Below are positions 25,801-33,466 of a DNA stretch of 64,000 nucleotides, one piece after another. Numbering within the stretch: the first letter of the stretch is position 1; every line of letters starts with the position of its first letter. The DNA comes from Limivivens faecihominis (GTDB lineage Bacteria > Bacillota > Clostridia > Lachnospirales > Lachnospiraceae). The stretch is from contig NZ_JAJEPR010000001.1 in the NCBI RefSeq assembly GCF_020686945.1, positions 216,228-280,227 of the forward strand, written 5' to 3'. The translations under genes were made by a program, and so were the position numbers. A model generated the notes under the pieces. That model ran no database searches, had not been told where the DNA came from, and worked only from the letters and a program-made list of their open reading frames with translations.

Positions 25801-27086
25801 AGGAGAATCGGAGTATTTATCTTAAGAATCTGTCGCCTGACAACATCCGCAAGCAGCTGGAACATCAGGAGAGCTACAGTTTCCTTCTGGAGATGACCGA
25901 TGAAAAAGGCATCCGCCGGACGAAAAAGTATCAGCTCTTTTATATTTCCAGGGAGCTGGAGCGTGTGGGCATGTCCCGCGTGGACGTGACCGACGTGGCG
26001 GTACAGGAAAACAGCCGGCGGCAGGAGCTGGCTGCGGCTCTCGAAGCAGCGGAGCTGGCCAACGCGGCGAAATCCGACTTCCTGTCCCGGATGAGCCACG
26101 AGATCCGTACCCCGATGAACGCGATCATTGGCATGAGCGCCATCGCGGCCCAGTCCCTCGGCAAAGACGAGGTTGTGGCGGACTGTATTTACGAGGAGAA
26201 ACAGTACGGGAAAAAAAGCAGGCAGGGATACAATTTTACCAAGCTGAAAACCCTCGTTGTGGACGACGATGTAGCAGTCTGTGAGAGCACCGTGGCAACC
26301 CTTCACGATATGGGCGTCACCGCCGAGTGGGTGGACAGCGGCCAGAAAGCCGTGGAACGGGTGAAATTTTACCGGAAAGAGCACAAGGATTACGATATGA
26401 TCCTGATCGACTGGAAAATGCCCGGCATGGACGGCATCGAGACCGCCAGAGAAATCCGCAAGGTTGTGGGCGCTGACGTGACGATCATCATTATGACGGC
26501 CTATGACTGGGCCAGCATTGAGCAGGAGGCCAAGCTGGCCGGCGTTAACCTCCTGATGAACAAGCCGATGTTCCGTTCTTCCCTGATTTCCGCCTTCAAT
26601 CAGGCCCTGGGAATCAAGGAAGCGGAAAAAGAAGAACCGGAGGAGGAAGAATTTGATCTTTCCGGCAAGCGTATCCTTTTGGCGGAGGACAACGCCATCA
26701 ATACTGAGGTAGCCCAGCTTCTCTTAAAGAGCAAGGGAGCGGACGTGGATGTGGCAGAGAATGGCCTTCGGGCTCTTGAAAAATTGGCCAAATCCGAGGA
26801 AGGCTACTATGACGCGATTCTTATGGATATCCGCATGCCGATCATGGACGGCCTCACAGCATCCAGAAGCATCCGGAACCTGAGTAATAAAGATGCGGCA
26901 AACATTCCCATCATTGCCATGACGGCCAACGCCTTCGACGACGACGTGTACAAGAGTAAGGCGGCCGGAATGAATGCCCACCTGGCGAAACCTATCGACC
27001 CCAAGCGGCTGTTCCGCACACTGGTGGAACTGATCCGCAGCCACGAGCAGAATCCGGGAGAAATGACCTGGAGCGGCAGATATTGA
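22896..27086 (+). CDS. Multidomain signalling protein: receiver, degenerate GGDEF, EAL, PAS, kinase H-box without ATPase, two receivers
   Basis: 1396-aa cytoplasmic protein. Order by motif: receiver with D56 (LILLDIVMPVMNG); GGDEF domain whose signature is HADQF (213-217), so diguanylate cyclase activity is unlikely; EAL phosphodiesterase with all key motifs (AEALVRW E335, DDFGSGYSSL, VVAEGVET, GCDYIQGYYLAKP), so c-di-GMP hydrolysis is plausible; a degenerate receiver-like stretch (about 570-700); two PAS-like regions (about 720-1000); kinase H-box with H1068 (SRMSHEIRTPMNAIIGM); receivers with D1172 and D1311. Only about 50 residues separate H1068 from the next receiver, so the rest of the dimerisation domain and the whole HATPase domain are missing, yet the frame is intact. 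An Hpt gene follows. Confidence 0.88.
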   Translation: MGLRKKILIVEDNEFNRALLVEILSSQYETLEAENGKVGLEILEREKEAVSLILLDIVMPVMNGYEFLDALKANPAIASIPVIVTTQNEGENDEIAALECGASDFVAKPYKAKVILRRVASIIHLRENATMLNLFQKDRTTGLLSKEYFCQQAEKILRSNPDKTYDIICSDVENFKLINDAFGMQGGNKVLKTMGGICQKSTDTLGGICSRFHADQFVSMIEHTEGYSDELYEALTAETREKCGISNIVIKWGIYQTGDRKISVEQMYDWALQGARSIKGQYGRYYAFYDDKLRSEMLRDQAILDCMEEALEQGQFQVKLQPKYKAAGGLFTDAEALVRWCHPEWGMQSPAVFIPLFERNGFITKLDQCVWEKVCQLMQQWDKDGLEPVNISINVSRADVYNVNLVDTLLDLVKRYNIAPKRLHLEITESVYTESPEDIIQNVTRLREKGFVVEMDDFGSGYSSLNMLNRMPMDILKLDMQFIRTEMEMPESRRTLRYIIGLAHWLNLSVVAEGVETKEQLEHLRNLGCDYIQGYYLAKPMDPADFEELFRQQIPEQEKKDQTFQLIGEKKEKKGILLLVDNREEKRQQLEKLFEDSYELVTAVNEAEVLRNIEGFGNRISAFLVSMAAVRERDNSVWKSIQREKKVWKTPVLVMGDENEHTEEEALEMGADDFVFDTRLGRSFRLRVEKMLRRERADETYLNNKARENQFKEHQVEEGLNKQGRYSTDYRMKKKDGTYIWIHDTGCCIETEDGREGRMAVCMDITEDKKREQKEKELYEKELSYFTLLPFSEGGAQGRINLTADRMESCVMTADVVPAKVGESFETTMEHFADSAVDPADRMRVRQIMQREKVLESFYTGKQDYHFEFQRRRDNNTVFYGSTDFRLCLNPEGGDVICFFYTLNVTEQKAQELLFRKVTEMEYDLICDIDLKTGRHRVVAVSDQCKENALSGGVFADEIWKVADRFMDEENRSIYLKNLSPDNIRKQLEHQESYSFLLEMTDEKGIRRTKKYQLFYISRELERVGMSRVDVTDVAVQENSRRQELAAALEAAELANAAKSDFLSRMSHEIRTPMNAIIGMSAIAAQSLGKDEVVADCIYEEKQYGKKSRQGYNFTKLKTLVVDDDVAVCESTVATLHDMGVTAEWVDSGQKAVERVKFYRKEHKDYDMILIDWKMPGMDGIETAREIRKVVGADVTIIIMTAYDWASIEQEAKLAGVNLLMNKPMFRSSLISAFNQALGIKEAEKEEPEEEEFDLSGKRILLAEDNAINTEVAQLLLKSKGADVDVAENGLRALEKLAKSEEGYYDAILMDIRMPIMDGLTASRSIRNLSNKDAANIPIIAMTANAFDDDVYKSKAAGMNAHLAKPIDPKRLFRTLVELIRSHEQNPGEMTWSGRY

Positions 27087-27106
27087 TAAAGGAAGGGAAT
27101 GTGAAG

Positions 27107-27457
27107 ATGACAGCAAAAGAATTTTATGAAACCATCGGACAGAATTATGAAGAGGTACTGGAGCGCTTGGCAGGCAGCGAGGCTCTGGTTTTACGGTTCC
27201 TGAAGAAATTCAGCACGGATAAAACCTTCAGTGAGCTGGAGAAGGCTATGGAGGCCAGGGATATTGAGATGATCTTCCGCCAGTCCCATACCCTCAAGGG
27301 CGTGGCTGCCAATCTGGGACTGAAGCCCCTCTTCGAGCACACCCAGGTTCTCGTGGAGATCACACGTCACGGCGGTAGCGAGGGCATCGATGAAGCCTTT
27401 GAGAAGATCAAGAAGGATTATGAGGAAATCATCCGTCTGATCGCAGAGGTGGAATAA
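27107..27457 (+). CDS. Hpt phosphotransfer protein
   Basis: 116-aa histidine phosphotransfer domain with H61 in FRQSHTLKGVAANLGL. It can carry phosphoryl groups between receivers and is probably the partner of the preceding multireceiver protein. The ATG at 27107 is favoured over the upstream TTG and GTG because GGAAGGGA lies at proper distance. Twenty bases separate it from the upstream stop, so the two are cotranscribed; a terminator follows. Confidence 0.88.
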   Translation: MTAKEFYETIGQNYEEVLERLAGSEALVLRFLKKFSTDKTFSELEKAMEARDIEMIFRQSHTLKGVAANLGLKPLFEHTQVLVEITRHGGSEGIDEAFEKIKKDYEEIIRLIAEVE

Positions 27458-27470
27458 GCGTAAAAAAAGG

Positions 27471-27510
27471 AGACACCGGGACAGAGGATGGATTGTTTCC
27501 GGTGTCTTTT
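27471..27510 (+). terminator. Rho-independent terminator after the Hpt gene
   Basis: AGACACCGG / CCGGTGTCT stem followed by TTTTCTT; it ends 34 bp before the AraC gene start. Confidence 0.85.
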
Positions 27511-27543
27511 CTTATGAAAAAGCAACTTCTTGGGGGAATATGT

Positions 27544-29484
27544 ATGAACAAAGAAAAAGCCATAAGGCAGAATCAGAAGCTGCGATTAGGCTCCAAGACC
27601 TTCCGTTCGATTTTCAAATCGATCCTGATGCTTCTGCCGGTCTCCATCATAATCATCGTCGCCGCTGAGGTGGCGTCCCTGCATATGATGGACCGGCTGG
27701 CTGAGGACTTTGAGAGCCGGACGGTCAGCAGGGTCTTAAACCAGGTGGACCAGGATTTCCAGCAGGCCTACATGGTTACGACGAAGCTCAAGTCCGACGA
27801 GACGATCCTTTCCTATGTGAGAAAATCTGAGCGGAATTACTACAGCGAGTGGGAGGTTTTCGACCGGCTCCGGGCGATCATTTCCGGCTATAATAATATA
27901 GAAGAACTCTATCTCTATTTTCCGGGATATGAATATGTGATTTCCAGCTCAAACGGCGGAAAAGAGAGCAAAAATTTCCAGGCGGACAAATATGCCTGCA
28001 GCTACGACGAATGGCTGGAGGCCCTGAACAGCGGTATTATGGGCCATTTTCAGACGATTAAAGGCGCGGACGGAGAGCAGAAAAATATCATCTCCACCCA
28101 GCCGAGCAATACGGGAAGCCTCAATACGGCCAGAGCGGTGGTGGTGCTGAGCAACGATTATCTGGAGGACCTGCTGAAAGGTCTGAGCCTTCGCGGCGGC
28201 GAGGAAGCTTTCGTGTTCTCCGATAACGGCCTGGTCATCGGAACCCTCTCGGGTCAGGGCGACGAGCTGGCGCTGGAGCTCCAGAACTGCCAGGAAAATA
28301 ATATTTCCGAGATTCAGATCGGGGAAAAAGGCTACAAGCTCTCCTTTTCCCGGTCGGCGAAGACAGGTCTTACCCTGGTCTATGCGACGCTGAAGGGTGT
28401 CAGCTATTCGGCCACGGCTTTTGCCAAGGGCTTCGGCATCACCCTTTCCGTTCTGGGAGCGGCGCTTCTCGTGATCCTGTCCTTCCTGGTGGCCAAGCGG
28501 AACTATCTGCCGATCCAGTATCTTCTCAATACCGTAAAAGCTTCGGATCAGGAGCTGGAACAGAGCGGGGTTATGGATGAGCTGGGAGATCTGGAGATCT
28601 ATGTGAAAAAGACGATCCGGACCCGGCAGGAGATGAACGAAAAAATCCGCCAGTACGAGGCGAATATGAAGGAGCTTCACCTGGGACAGCTTCTCTTCCA
28701 GGGCAGTCTGCCTGAGACGGAAGAGCTGAAACAGGAGCTGGGCTTTGGCGGCGGCTTTTATGCGGTGCTTCTCTGCGTCTTCGAGGAGACAGAAGTGGAC
28801 AGTGAGGCTCTGGAGACTGTGGTACAGGAGGCTGATAAGCGGGAGATCCTTATGGAGTACATCCAGGAATGTTTCCCGGAGCTTAAGCAGTTCTATGTGC
28901 TGGAAGGAAAGGACGGCTTCTTCTGTGTGCTGAACGGGGACAGTGAGACGGGCGAGAGCTTCCGCCAGCTGCTTTCCGGGGAGCGTGACCGGATGAAAGA
29001 GATCCTGGCCGAGGAGGAGAAGATCTTCTGCAACTGCTACCTAAGCGAGAGCGGCCAGAGCCTGGAGGCAGTTCATAAGGGCTACGAGGAAGTACGGCTT
29101 AAATTTGTCAACAAAGAGATTCAGGATAAGACAGAAGAAAATGAGATCTGCTCGATTGACCGGATCATGGAGATCATCCGGAAAAATCTTTCCGATGAGA
29201 ACCTCTCGGTCAACGGCATCGCGGAGCAGGTGGGCGTGACCCCATCCCATCTCTCCAGATATTTCAAACATCAGATGGGCGCCGGCGTGCTGGAGTACAT
29301 CCATCAGAGCCGTGTGGAGTTGGCCAAGGATATGCTGAAAAATTCCCCGGAGGTCAAGATCCGGGATGTGGCAGTGAGAAGCGGTTTCTGCAATATCACC
29401 ACCTTTATCCGGGTGTTCAAGAAGTATGAGGGCATGACGCCGGGCCAGTACCGGGAGAGTCTGGGGGCAAAAACAGAGGTCTGA
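27544..29484 (+). CDS. Membrane-bound AraC-family regulator
   Basis: 646-aa one-component regulator. Hydrophobic helix near residues 24-48, an extracytoplasmic sensor of about 250 residues, second membrane helix near 295-318 (ITLSVLGAALLVILSFLVA), a cytoplasmic linker, and a C-terminal AraC domain with two helix-turn-helices (NGIAEQVGVTPSHLSRYFKHQMG and RDVAVRSGFCNITTFIRVFKKYEG). Proteins of this build usually sit beside LplABC/YtcQP-type importers and activate them, as here. The ATG at 27544 follows a G-rich ribosome site; the longer frame runs back into the terminator. It is a likely activator of the downstream transporter and glycosidases. Confidence 0.9.
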   Translation: MNKEKAIRQNQKLRLGSKTFRSIFKSILMLLPVSIIIIVAAEVASLHMMDRLAEDFESRTVSRVLNQVDQDFQQAYMVTTKLKSDETILSYVRKSERNYYSEWEVFDRLRAIISGYNNIEELYLYFPGYEYVISSSNGGKESKNFQADKYACSYDEWLEALNSGIMGHFQTIKGADGEQKNIISTQPSNTGSLNTARAVVVLSNDYLEDLLKGLSLRGGEEAFVFSDNGLVIGTLSGQGDELALELQNCQENNISEIQIGEKGYKLSFSRSAKTGLTLVYATLKGVSYSATAFAKGFGITLSVLGAALLVILSFLVAKRNYLPIQYLLNTVKASDQELEQSGVMDELGDLEIYVKKTIRTRQEMNEKIRQYEANMKELHLGQLLFQGSLPETEELKQELGFGGGFYAVLLCVFEETEVDSEALETVVQEADKREILMEYIQECFPELKQFYVLEGKDGFFCVLNGDSETGESFRQLLSGERDRMKEILAEEEKIFCNCYLSESGQSLEAVHKGYEEVRLKFVNKEIQDKTEENEICSIDRIMEIIRKNLSDENLSVNGIAEQVGVTPSHLSRYFKHQMGAGVLEYIHQSRVELAKDMLKNSPEVKIRDVAVRSGFCNITTFIRVFKKYEGMTPGQYRESLGAKTEV

Positions 29485-29553
29485 AGCAGCCTTGTCAGTT
29501 TGCACAAAAGAGTGAATTTTTACCCGGGTAAGCCGGTCAGAACAGCAAAAAGA

Positions 29554-29594
29554 GAGAATATCGGGATGATCAATTTCTGATATTCTCCTTTTTT
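29554..29594 (+). terminator. Rho-independent terminator after the AraC gene
   Basis: GAGAATATC / GATATTCTC stem followed by CTTTTTT. The remaining 300 bp to the next gene is AT-rich and holds the promoter at 29795; nothing else recognised. Confidence 0.85.
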
Positions 29595-29794
29595 ATGTCA
29601 GAAATTGTTGACAATCTGGCAAAAATACGCCATCTGGCTGTAGAAAGTGCATAAAATAATATAAGGAAAAAACAGGGGAATTCGGCAAAAAATCAGGACG
29701 CCCGGAAGAAAATGAAAGTAAAAACGAGAGCTTTTAGCAAAAATGCTCTATAAAACGTATTCAAAAAGTGATAAAACTGTGCAAAATGTGTTTA

Positions 29795-29824
29795 TTTACG
29801 AATGAGAACAGAAAATGCTATAGT
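29795..29824 (+). promoter_or_regulatory. Promoter of the second ABC transporter operon
   Basis: TTTACG, 18 bp, TATAGT with an extended -10 (TGCTATAGT). The AT-rich region upstream suits activator binding or an UP element. Confidence 0.5.
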
Positions 29825-29889
29825 GGACTCACCAACAAACAGGGCGGCTCGAACAAAAAGGAGCCGAAAATGAAAAGGAGGAAGTTATT

Positions 29890-31494
29890 ATGGTAAGAAG
29901 AAAGAAAGTCACCGCCAGCGTACTGGCAGCTCTCATGGCAGTAGGAAGCCTTGCAGGAACAGTTTCCGCAGATCCGTGTCCGAGAAACGAGCAGGGGTAT
30001 CCGGATCTCGGCGGGGAGACCATAACGATCTGGTTTAATATGACCAGCAACAACGCACAGGCTACCAGTGATATGGGTGAGTACCATGTGATCAAAGACA
30101 TTGAGGAAAAGTTCAATTGCAAATTTGAGTTCATCCATCCGCCGGTAGGTCAGGCACAAGACAACTTCACAATTATGATGGCTGACTCCACTCTCCCGGA
30201 TATGATCTTCTGCGGCGGTATCGATAGCTACTATCCCGGCGGTGTTGAGATGGCATACGCAGACGGCGTTCTCTTTGATTATACCGATTATATCGGAGAA
30301 GAGTACACCCCGAACTTCTACAACCTTATTAAAGATGATGAGTTCCTGAAAAAGGCCGTTACCGATGACGAAGGCCGTATCATCCGTCTGGGCGCTAAGA
30401 TCTGCGGAAGCGAAGAAGCAGACCTGACCTTCACCGGCCCCCTGATCCGGAAAGATTATCTGGAAGCAACCGGCATGGACGTTCCGACCACCATTGATCA
30501 GTGGACAGCTCTGTTCCAGGCTATGAAAGACAACGGCGTTGAGTACCCGCTGGCTGTTCATGCTTCCGGCGGAAACGACTTAGGCCCGCTGTTCACCACC
30601 AACATGTTCTCTTCCGCTTACGGCGTTGCAGCGAATGACTACTATATTAAAGATGACGGAACCGTTGCTTTCGGACCTTACGAGGATTCCTACAAAGATT
30701 ACCTGACTCTGTTAAATCAGTGGTATGAGGCTGGTTACATCAATCCGGACTTCACAACTCAGACCGAGAACGACATCATGTCCCTTGATTCCTCCGACAG
30801 AGTAGGAACCGCTATGACTCACCTTTACACCTACGGAACTACCTATTATGTAACCACTGAGAGCGAAGATGAGAGCAAAGCTCTGATCGCGGCTCCGGCT
30901 CCCGTACTGAACGAGGGTGACACTCAGGCAGCACTTCGCAGCAGCAGCAGAAGCCTGGGCGACTACAAATACATCACCGCAGACTGCAAGAACGTAGAAG
31001 CCTGCATCGCTCTTCTGGATGCTCTGTATCTGGATGACATCGACCTTGAGCTGGCAAACGGCGAAGAGGGCGTTGGCTATCATATGGAAGATGGTGTTCC
31101 TGTAATCAACGCTATGGCAAGTGACGCTTCCACCGATGAGCTCCTTGGCGCAGCTCCGCAGCAGTGGCACACCTTCGAAGATGCTGACCTCAACTACATC
31201 CTGACCAAGAAATACAACAAAGGCTGCCAGCCGGATGCGCTGACCCTCTGGAAAGAGCAGGGAACTTCCCAGACTCTGTCTAACTTCATCCTCTACAACA
31301 CTGAAGAGGCTGAGACCAGAAGCTCCTATCAGGCAGACGTTGATACCTATGTAAAAGAGAGCCTGCTGAAATTCGTTATGGGCAAAGAGCCTCTCGACAA
31401 CTTCGAGACCTTCCAGCAGAATCTGAAAGACATGCACATTGAAGACCTGATCGCTGTTGAGCAGGCTGCACTGGATCGTTACAACGCAAGATAA
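29890..31494 (+). CDS. ABC transporter solute-binding protein (LplA/YtcQ type)
   Basis: Secreted binding protein (534 aa) of the large LplA-like class that binds complex oligosaccharides. Signal peptide MVRRKKVTASVLAALMAVGSLAGTVSA before DP; the only nearby cysteine (ADPCPRN) is not in a lipobox context, so it looks like a type I signal peptide. Ribosome site AAAAGGAGGAAG. Codon use is biased, as expected for abundant protein. It is followed by two permeases and then GH110/GH109/beta-galactosidase genes, so the ligand is probably a host-type galactose or GalNAc oligosaccharide. Confidence 0.92.
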   Translation: MVRRKKVTASVLAALMAVGSLAGTVSADPCPRNEQGYPDLGGETITIWFNMTSNNAQATSDMGEYHVIKDIEEKFNCKFEFIHPPVGQAQDNFTIMMADSTLPDMIFCGGIDSYYPGGVEMAYADGVLFDYTDYIGEEYTPNFYNLIKDDEFLKKAVTDDEGRIIRLGAKICGSEEADLTFTGPLIRKDYLEATGMDVPTTIDQWTALFQAMKDNGVEYPLAVHASGGNDLGPLFTTNMFSSAYGVAANDYYIKDDGTVAFGPYEDSYKDYLTLLNQWYEAGYINPDFTTQTENDIMSLDSSDRVGTAMTHLYTYGTTYYVTTESEDESKALIAAPAPVLNEGDTQAALRSSSRSLGDYKYITADCKNVEACIALLDALYLDDIDLELANGEEGVGYHMEDGVPVINAMASDASTDELLGAAPQQWHTFEDADLNYILTKKYNKGCQPDALTLWKEQGTSQTLSNFILYNTEEAETRSSYQADVDTYVKESLLKFVMGKEPLDNFETFQQNLKDMHIEDLIAVEQAALDRYNAR

Positions 31495-31515
31495 GAAAAA
31501 GGGGGCGCTGATGTC

Positions 31516-32454
31516 ATGAAATCCAGTCGGAAAAAGAAAGCAGAACCGCTTTCTCAGAGACTTAAAACAGATTTTCAGAAGAACTGGCTGTTGTATGTGA
31601 TGCTATTGCCGGTACTGATCTATCTGATCATCTTCTGTTACGCCCCGATGTACGGAGTTATCATCGCATTCAAAAACTTTAAACCGAGACTTGGTATCTT
31701 GGGAAGTGACTGGGTAGGTCTTAAATACTTCAAAGAGTTTGTAGGCTCCGTATTCTTCGGGAGGACGCTGAAGAACACACTGATGATCAGTGGATTGAAT
31801 CTTCTCTTCGGCTTCAGCGCTCCGATTATCTTTGCGATTCTCTTAAATGAAGTCGTAAACATGCGTTTCAAAAAAGTGGTTCAGACCATTACTTATCTGC
31901 CCCACTTTATCACCACTGTGGTGATTGCCAGTTTAATACTGGTGTTCACCAACAGCGATGGTTTTATCACACAGATTGTCAATTCCCTCACGGGACATCA
32001 GGGAAGCCTGATCGCGGATCCGCACTGTTTCCGGGCAATCTACATCATCTCCGATATCTGGCAGAGCTTCGGCTGGGGTTCCATCGTCTACCTGGCGGCC
32101 ATTACCGGCATCAACCCGCAGCTCTATGAGGCAGCCCGTATCGATGGAGCGAACAAGCTGAAACAGATCTGGCATGTAACCCTTCCGGGTATGCTGCCGA
32201 TCATCGTCATCATGTTTATTATGGCTGTGGGCGGTCTGATGAACATTGGCTGGGAGAAAGCCTTCCTGATCCAGTCACCGGTTACATACGAGACCTCCGA
32301 TATCATTTCCACCTTCGTATACCGTAAAGGTTTCGAGGAGATGAACTACAGCTACTCCACGGCGGTTGGACTTTTCAACTCCGTGATCAACCTGATTCTC
32401 CTGACAGGCGCCAACAAGCTGAGTCAGAAGATCAATGGAAACAGTCTCTGGTAA
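31516..32454 (+). CDS. ABC transporter permease (LplB type)
   Basis: 312 aa, six hydrophobic segments, with the LplB signature region (FKNFKPRLGILGSDWVGLKYF) and EAA loop YEAARIDGANKLKQIWHVTLPGM near residue 200. Ends ANKLSQKINGNSLW, typical of the subfamily. Spaced 21 bp after the binding-protein gene. Confidence 0.93.
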   Translation: MKSSRKKKAEPLSQRLKTDFQKNWLLYVMLLPVLIYLIIFCYAPMYGVIIAFKNFKPRLGILGSDWVGLKYFKEFVGSVFFGRTLKNTLMISGLNLLFGFSAPIIFAILLNEVVNMRFKKVVQTITYLPHFITTVVIASLILVFTNSDGFITQIVNSLTGHQGSLIADPHCFRAIYIISDIWQSFGWGSIVYLAAITGINPQLYEAARIDGANKLKQIWHVTLPGMLPIIVIMFIMAVGGLMNIGWEKAFLIQSPVTYETSDIISTFVYRKGFEEMNYSYSTAVGLFNSVINLILLTGANKLSQKINGNSLW

Positions 32455-32469
32455 AAGGAGGACCTTACA

Positions 32470-33396
32470 ATGAGAAGAAAAAATAAAGAAACGGAGGAGA
32501 GCGGACGCATGATCGTGGGCCGGGGAGAGAAAATCTTCCGGGTAGTGAACAACTGCTTCATGGTACTTCTGATGCTGATCACGCTTTACCCCCTTCTGTA
32601 TGTACTGTTCGCCTCCTTGAGTGACCCGGTAGAATTTGGAAAAGTGACAGGGCTTCTGTGGAAACCCGCCGGTTTTTCCACCAGAGGCTATGAAGCGGTA
32701 CTTAATTCAGCAAATATCTGGCTGGGCTTCCGGAACACCATCTTTTATGTGGTAGTCGGAACGGCCTGCAGTATGGGCATCACGATCCTGGGCGCTTACC
32801 CGCTGTCCAGAAAGGGCTTTCTCTTAAAGAAACCCATCATGCTGTTTATCATTTTCACCATGTTCTTCAGCGGCGGTATGGTTCCCACCTTCCTGGTAGT
32901 CCAGAAACTGGGCCTGACCAATACCATCTGGGCCATGATCGTACCCGGAATGCTCAGTGTTTACAATATGATTGTTCTTCGGACCTCCTTTGAGTCCGTG
33001 CCCGAGAGCCTTTACGAGTCGGCGGCTCTCGATGGAGCGAACCATTTCACGATGCTGACGAAGATCACCCTGCCCCTTTCCAAAGCGGCTCTGGCTACTA
33101 TCACCCTTTTCTACGCAGTAGGAAAATGGGGTGAGTGGTACAACGCTCTGGTTTACCTTCAGAAGAGAAGAGACCTCTATCCCCTGCAGATGTTCCTCCG
33201 TGAGCTTCTGGTTAAACAGGAAGATATGGATGCTCTGCTCTCCAGCAGCGTCGGCGTAACCGCAGACTCCGTGCTTCTGCAGGAGATCATCAAGTACGCC
33301 ACCATCATCGTCACCACCGTGCCGATCCTTCTGGTATATCCTTTCCTTCAGAAATATTTCGTAAAAGGTGTGCTGGTAGGTTCCGTAAAAGAATAA
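32470..33396 (+). CDS. ABC transporter permease (LplC type)
   Basis: 308 aa with six hydrophobic segments, EAA loop YESAALDGANHFTMLTKITLPLS and the usual C-terminus KYFVKGVLVGSVKE. Ribosome site AAAGGAGG. No ATPase gene follows; this class usually borrows a shared MsmK-type ATPase. Confidence 0.93.
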   Translation: MRRKNKETEESGRMIVGRGEKIFRVVNNCFMVLLMLITLYPLLYVLFASLSDPVEFGKVTGLLWKPAGFSTRGYEAVLNSANIWLGFRNTIFYVVVGTACSMGITILGAYPLSRKGFLLKKPIMLFIIFTMFFSGGMVPTFLVVQKLGLTNTIWAMIVPGMLSVYNMIVLRTSFESVPESLYESAALDGANHFTMLTKITLPLSKAALATITLFYAVGKWGEWYNALVYLQKRRDLYPLQMFLRELLVKQEDMDALLSSSVGVTADSVLLQEIIKYATIIVTTVPILLVYPFLQKYFVKGVLVGSVKE

Positions 33397-33407
33397 AAAG
33401 AATAAAA

Positions 33408-33436
33408 ATACCCCGTTGCCTGCAGCGGGGTATTTG
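33408..33436 (+). terminator. Short hairpin terminator between permease and GH110
   Basis: ATACCCCG / CGGGGTAT with inner TGC/GCA, then TTTG. The T tract is short, so read-through into GH110 is likely; it probably tunes the transporter to enzyme ratio. Confidence 0.6.
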
Positions 33437-33466
33437 ACTACACTGGAAAAAGAAAGGAAAACGACG

